The notes beneath the pieces are model-generated. The model was not told where the DNA came from, searched no databases, and saw only the letters and a list, made by a program, of their open reading frames with translations. Shown here piece after piece: positions 6,187 to 6,402 of a stretch of DNA of 6,402 bases. Location: the NCBI GenBank assembly GCA_021820675.1, contig JAKADI010000105.1, forward strand, positions 1-6,402, read 5' to 3'. How positions within the stretch are numbered: the first letter of the stretch is position 1; every line of letters starts with the position of its first letter. A program made the position numbers and the translations under genes. This DNA is from Bacillota bacterium (lineage in GTDB: Bacteria; Bacillota; Sulfobacillia; Sulfobacillales; Sulfobacillaceae).

Positions 6187-6402
6187 ATGGCTCACAGGGA
6201 TGGTCAGGCTGGTGCGATTGGCCGATGCCTGTAGCTCAATCTTCCATAGGCGAGATTACGCATCCGTTACGCCACCCCCGTCCGCTGTGATGTAGAGATG
6301 GTGGGTGCGCCTCGGGGTAACGTTCCTGACCCGTCTGATCCCATTAGCGATTAATACTGGCGACCGTGAACGTGGCCGTATCACGATCGATACCGACGTT
6401 GA
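6187..6402 (-). pseudogene. Degenerate ISAzo13-family transposase fragment, continuing past the right edge
   Basis: Read on the minus strand from 6400, one frame gives NVGIDRDTATFTVASINR, then a stop (TAA at 6346-6344), then WDQTGQERYPEAH. The similarity moves to another frame near 6304 with HHLYITADGGG, which includes the second Asp of the DDE catalytic triad. After several small indels it continues as RLWKIELQASANRTSLTIPVSH. From memory this order matches ISAzo13-family (Rhodopirellula-type) transposases, where GGSNG(S)RNRLW follows the Asp. Here the GGSNG segment is readable only after restoring two lost bases and removing two extra ones. Traces of the following segment may persist to about 6115 but cannot be followed with confidence. 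The element is dead. Its upstream part lies outside the window, and no terminal inverted repeat was identified. Confidence 0.75.

Noticed and set aside
6080..6260. Minus-strand open stretch of about 60 codons crossing the transposase remnant (ending with the TAA near 6064)
   Set aside because: It is in a different frame from the recognisable transposase residues of this part, has no ribosome site, and its product is not recognisable. It is probably chance openness in decayed sequence.

Overview
The window looks like chromosomal DNA from a Gram-positive or deep-branching bacterium with moderate GC. Three things suggest a Sulfobacillus/Alicyclobacillus-like acidophile: strong Shine-Dalgarno sites with GTG starts, a PucR/CdaR-type regulator, and a secreted protein resembling the N-terminus of bacterial G1 (eqolisin-type) acid proteases. 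This assignment is inference, because there is no rRNA or other marker gene here.

Left part (1-1928, minus strand): most of a hydantoinase/oxoprolinase-family gene that matches the acetone carboxylase beta subunit (acxA) along its whole visible length. Its last ~70-75 codons, and any acxB and acxC behind it, lie beyond the left edge. A 155-bp divergent intergenic region (1929-2083) separates it from a ~650-residue transcriptional regulator (GAF domain plus C-terminal PucR-type HTH) on the plus strand. That region holds an imperfect palindrome and repeated ATTGTTG half-sites. The simplest reading is that the regulator controls its own gene and the acetone-carboxylase operon, perhaps sensing a small molecule through the GAF domain.

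Middle part (4031-5204): a 286-bp leader-like intergenic stretch rich in inverted repeats, then a 295-residue cytoplasmic protein of no family I recognise. Its last 27 residues contain 16 histidines, encoded partly by 9-bp tandem repeats. The tail suggests metal binding. Acetone carboxylase is a manganese enzyme, so a link is conceivable but not shown.

Right part (5205-6402): a gene-poor, decayed-looking region. It contains a 295-bp gap with a few hairpins, a short secreted protein on the minus strand that looks like a G1-protease precursor without its catalytic domain, an AT-rich upstream region, and at the right edge a broken remnant of an ISAzo13-family transposase. No RNA gene, CRISPR array or intact mobile element was seen. 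I found no convincing new multi-gene system. The points most worth following are the regulator/acxA pairing and the His-tailed protein with its palindromic leader.
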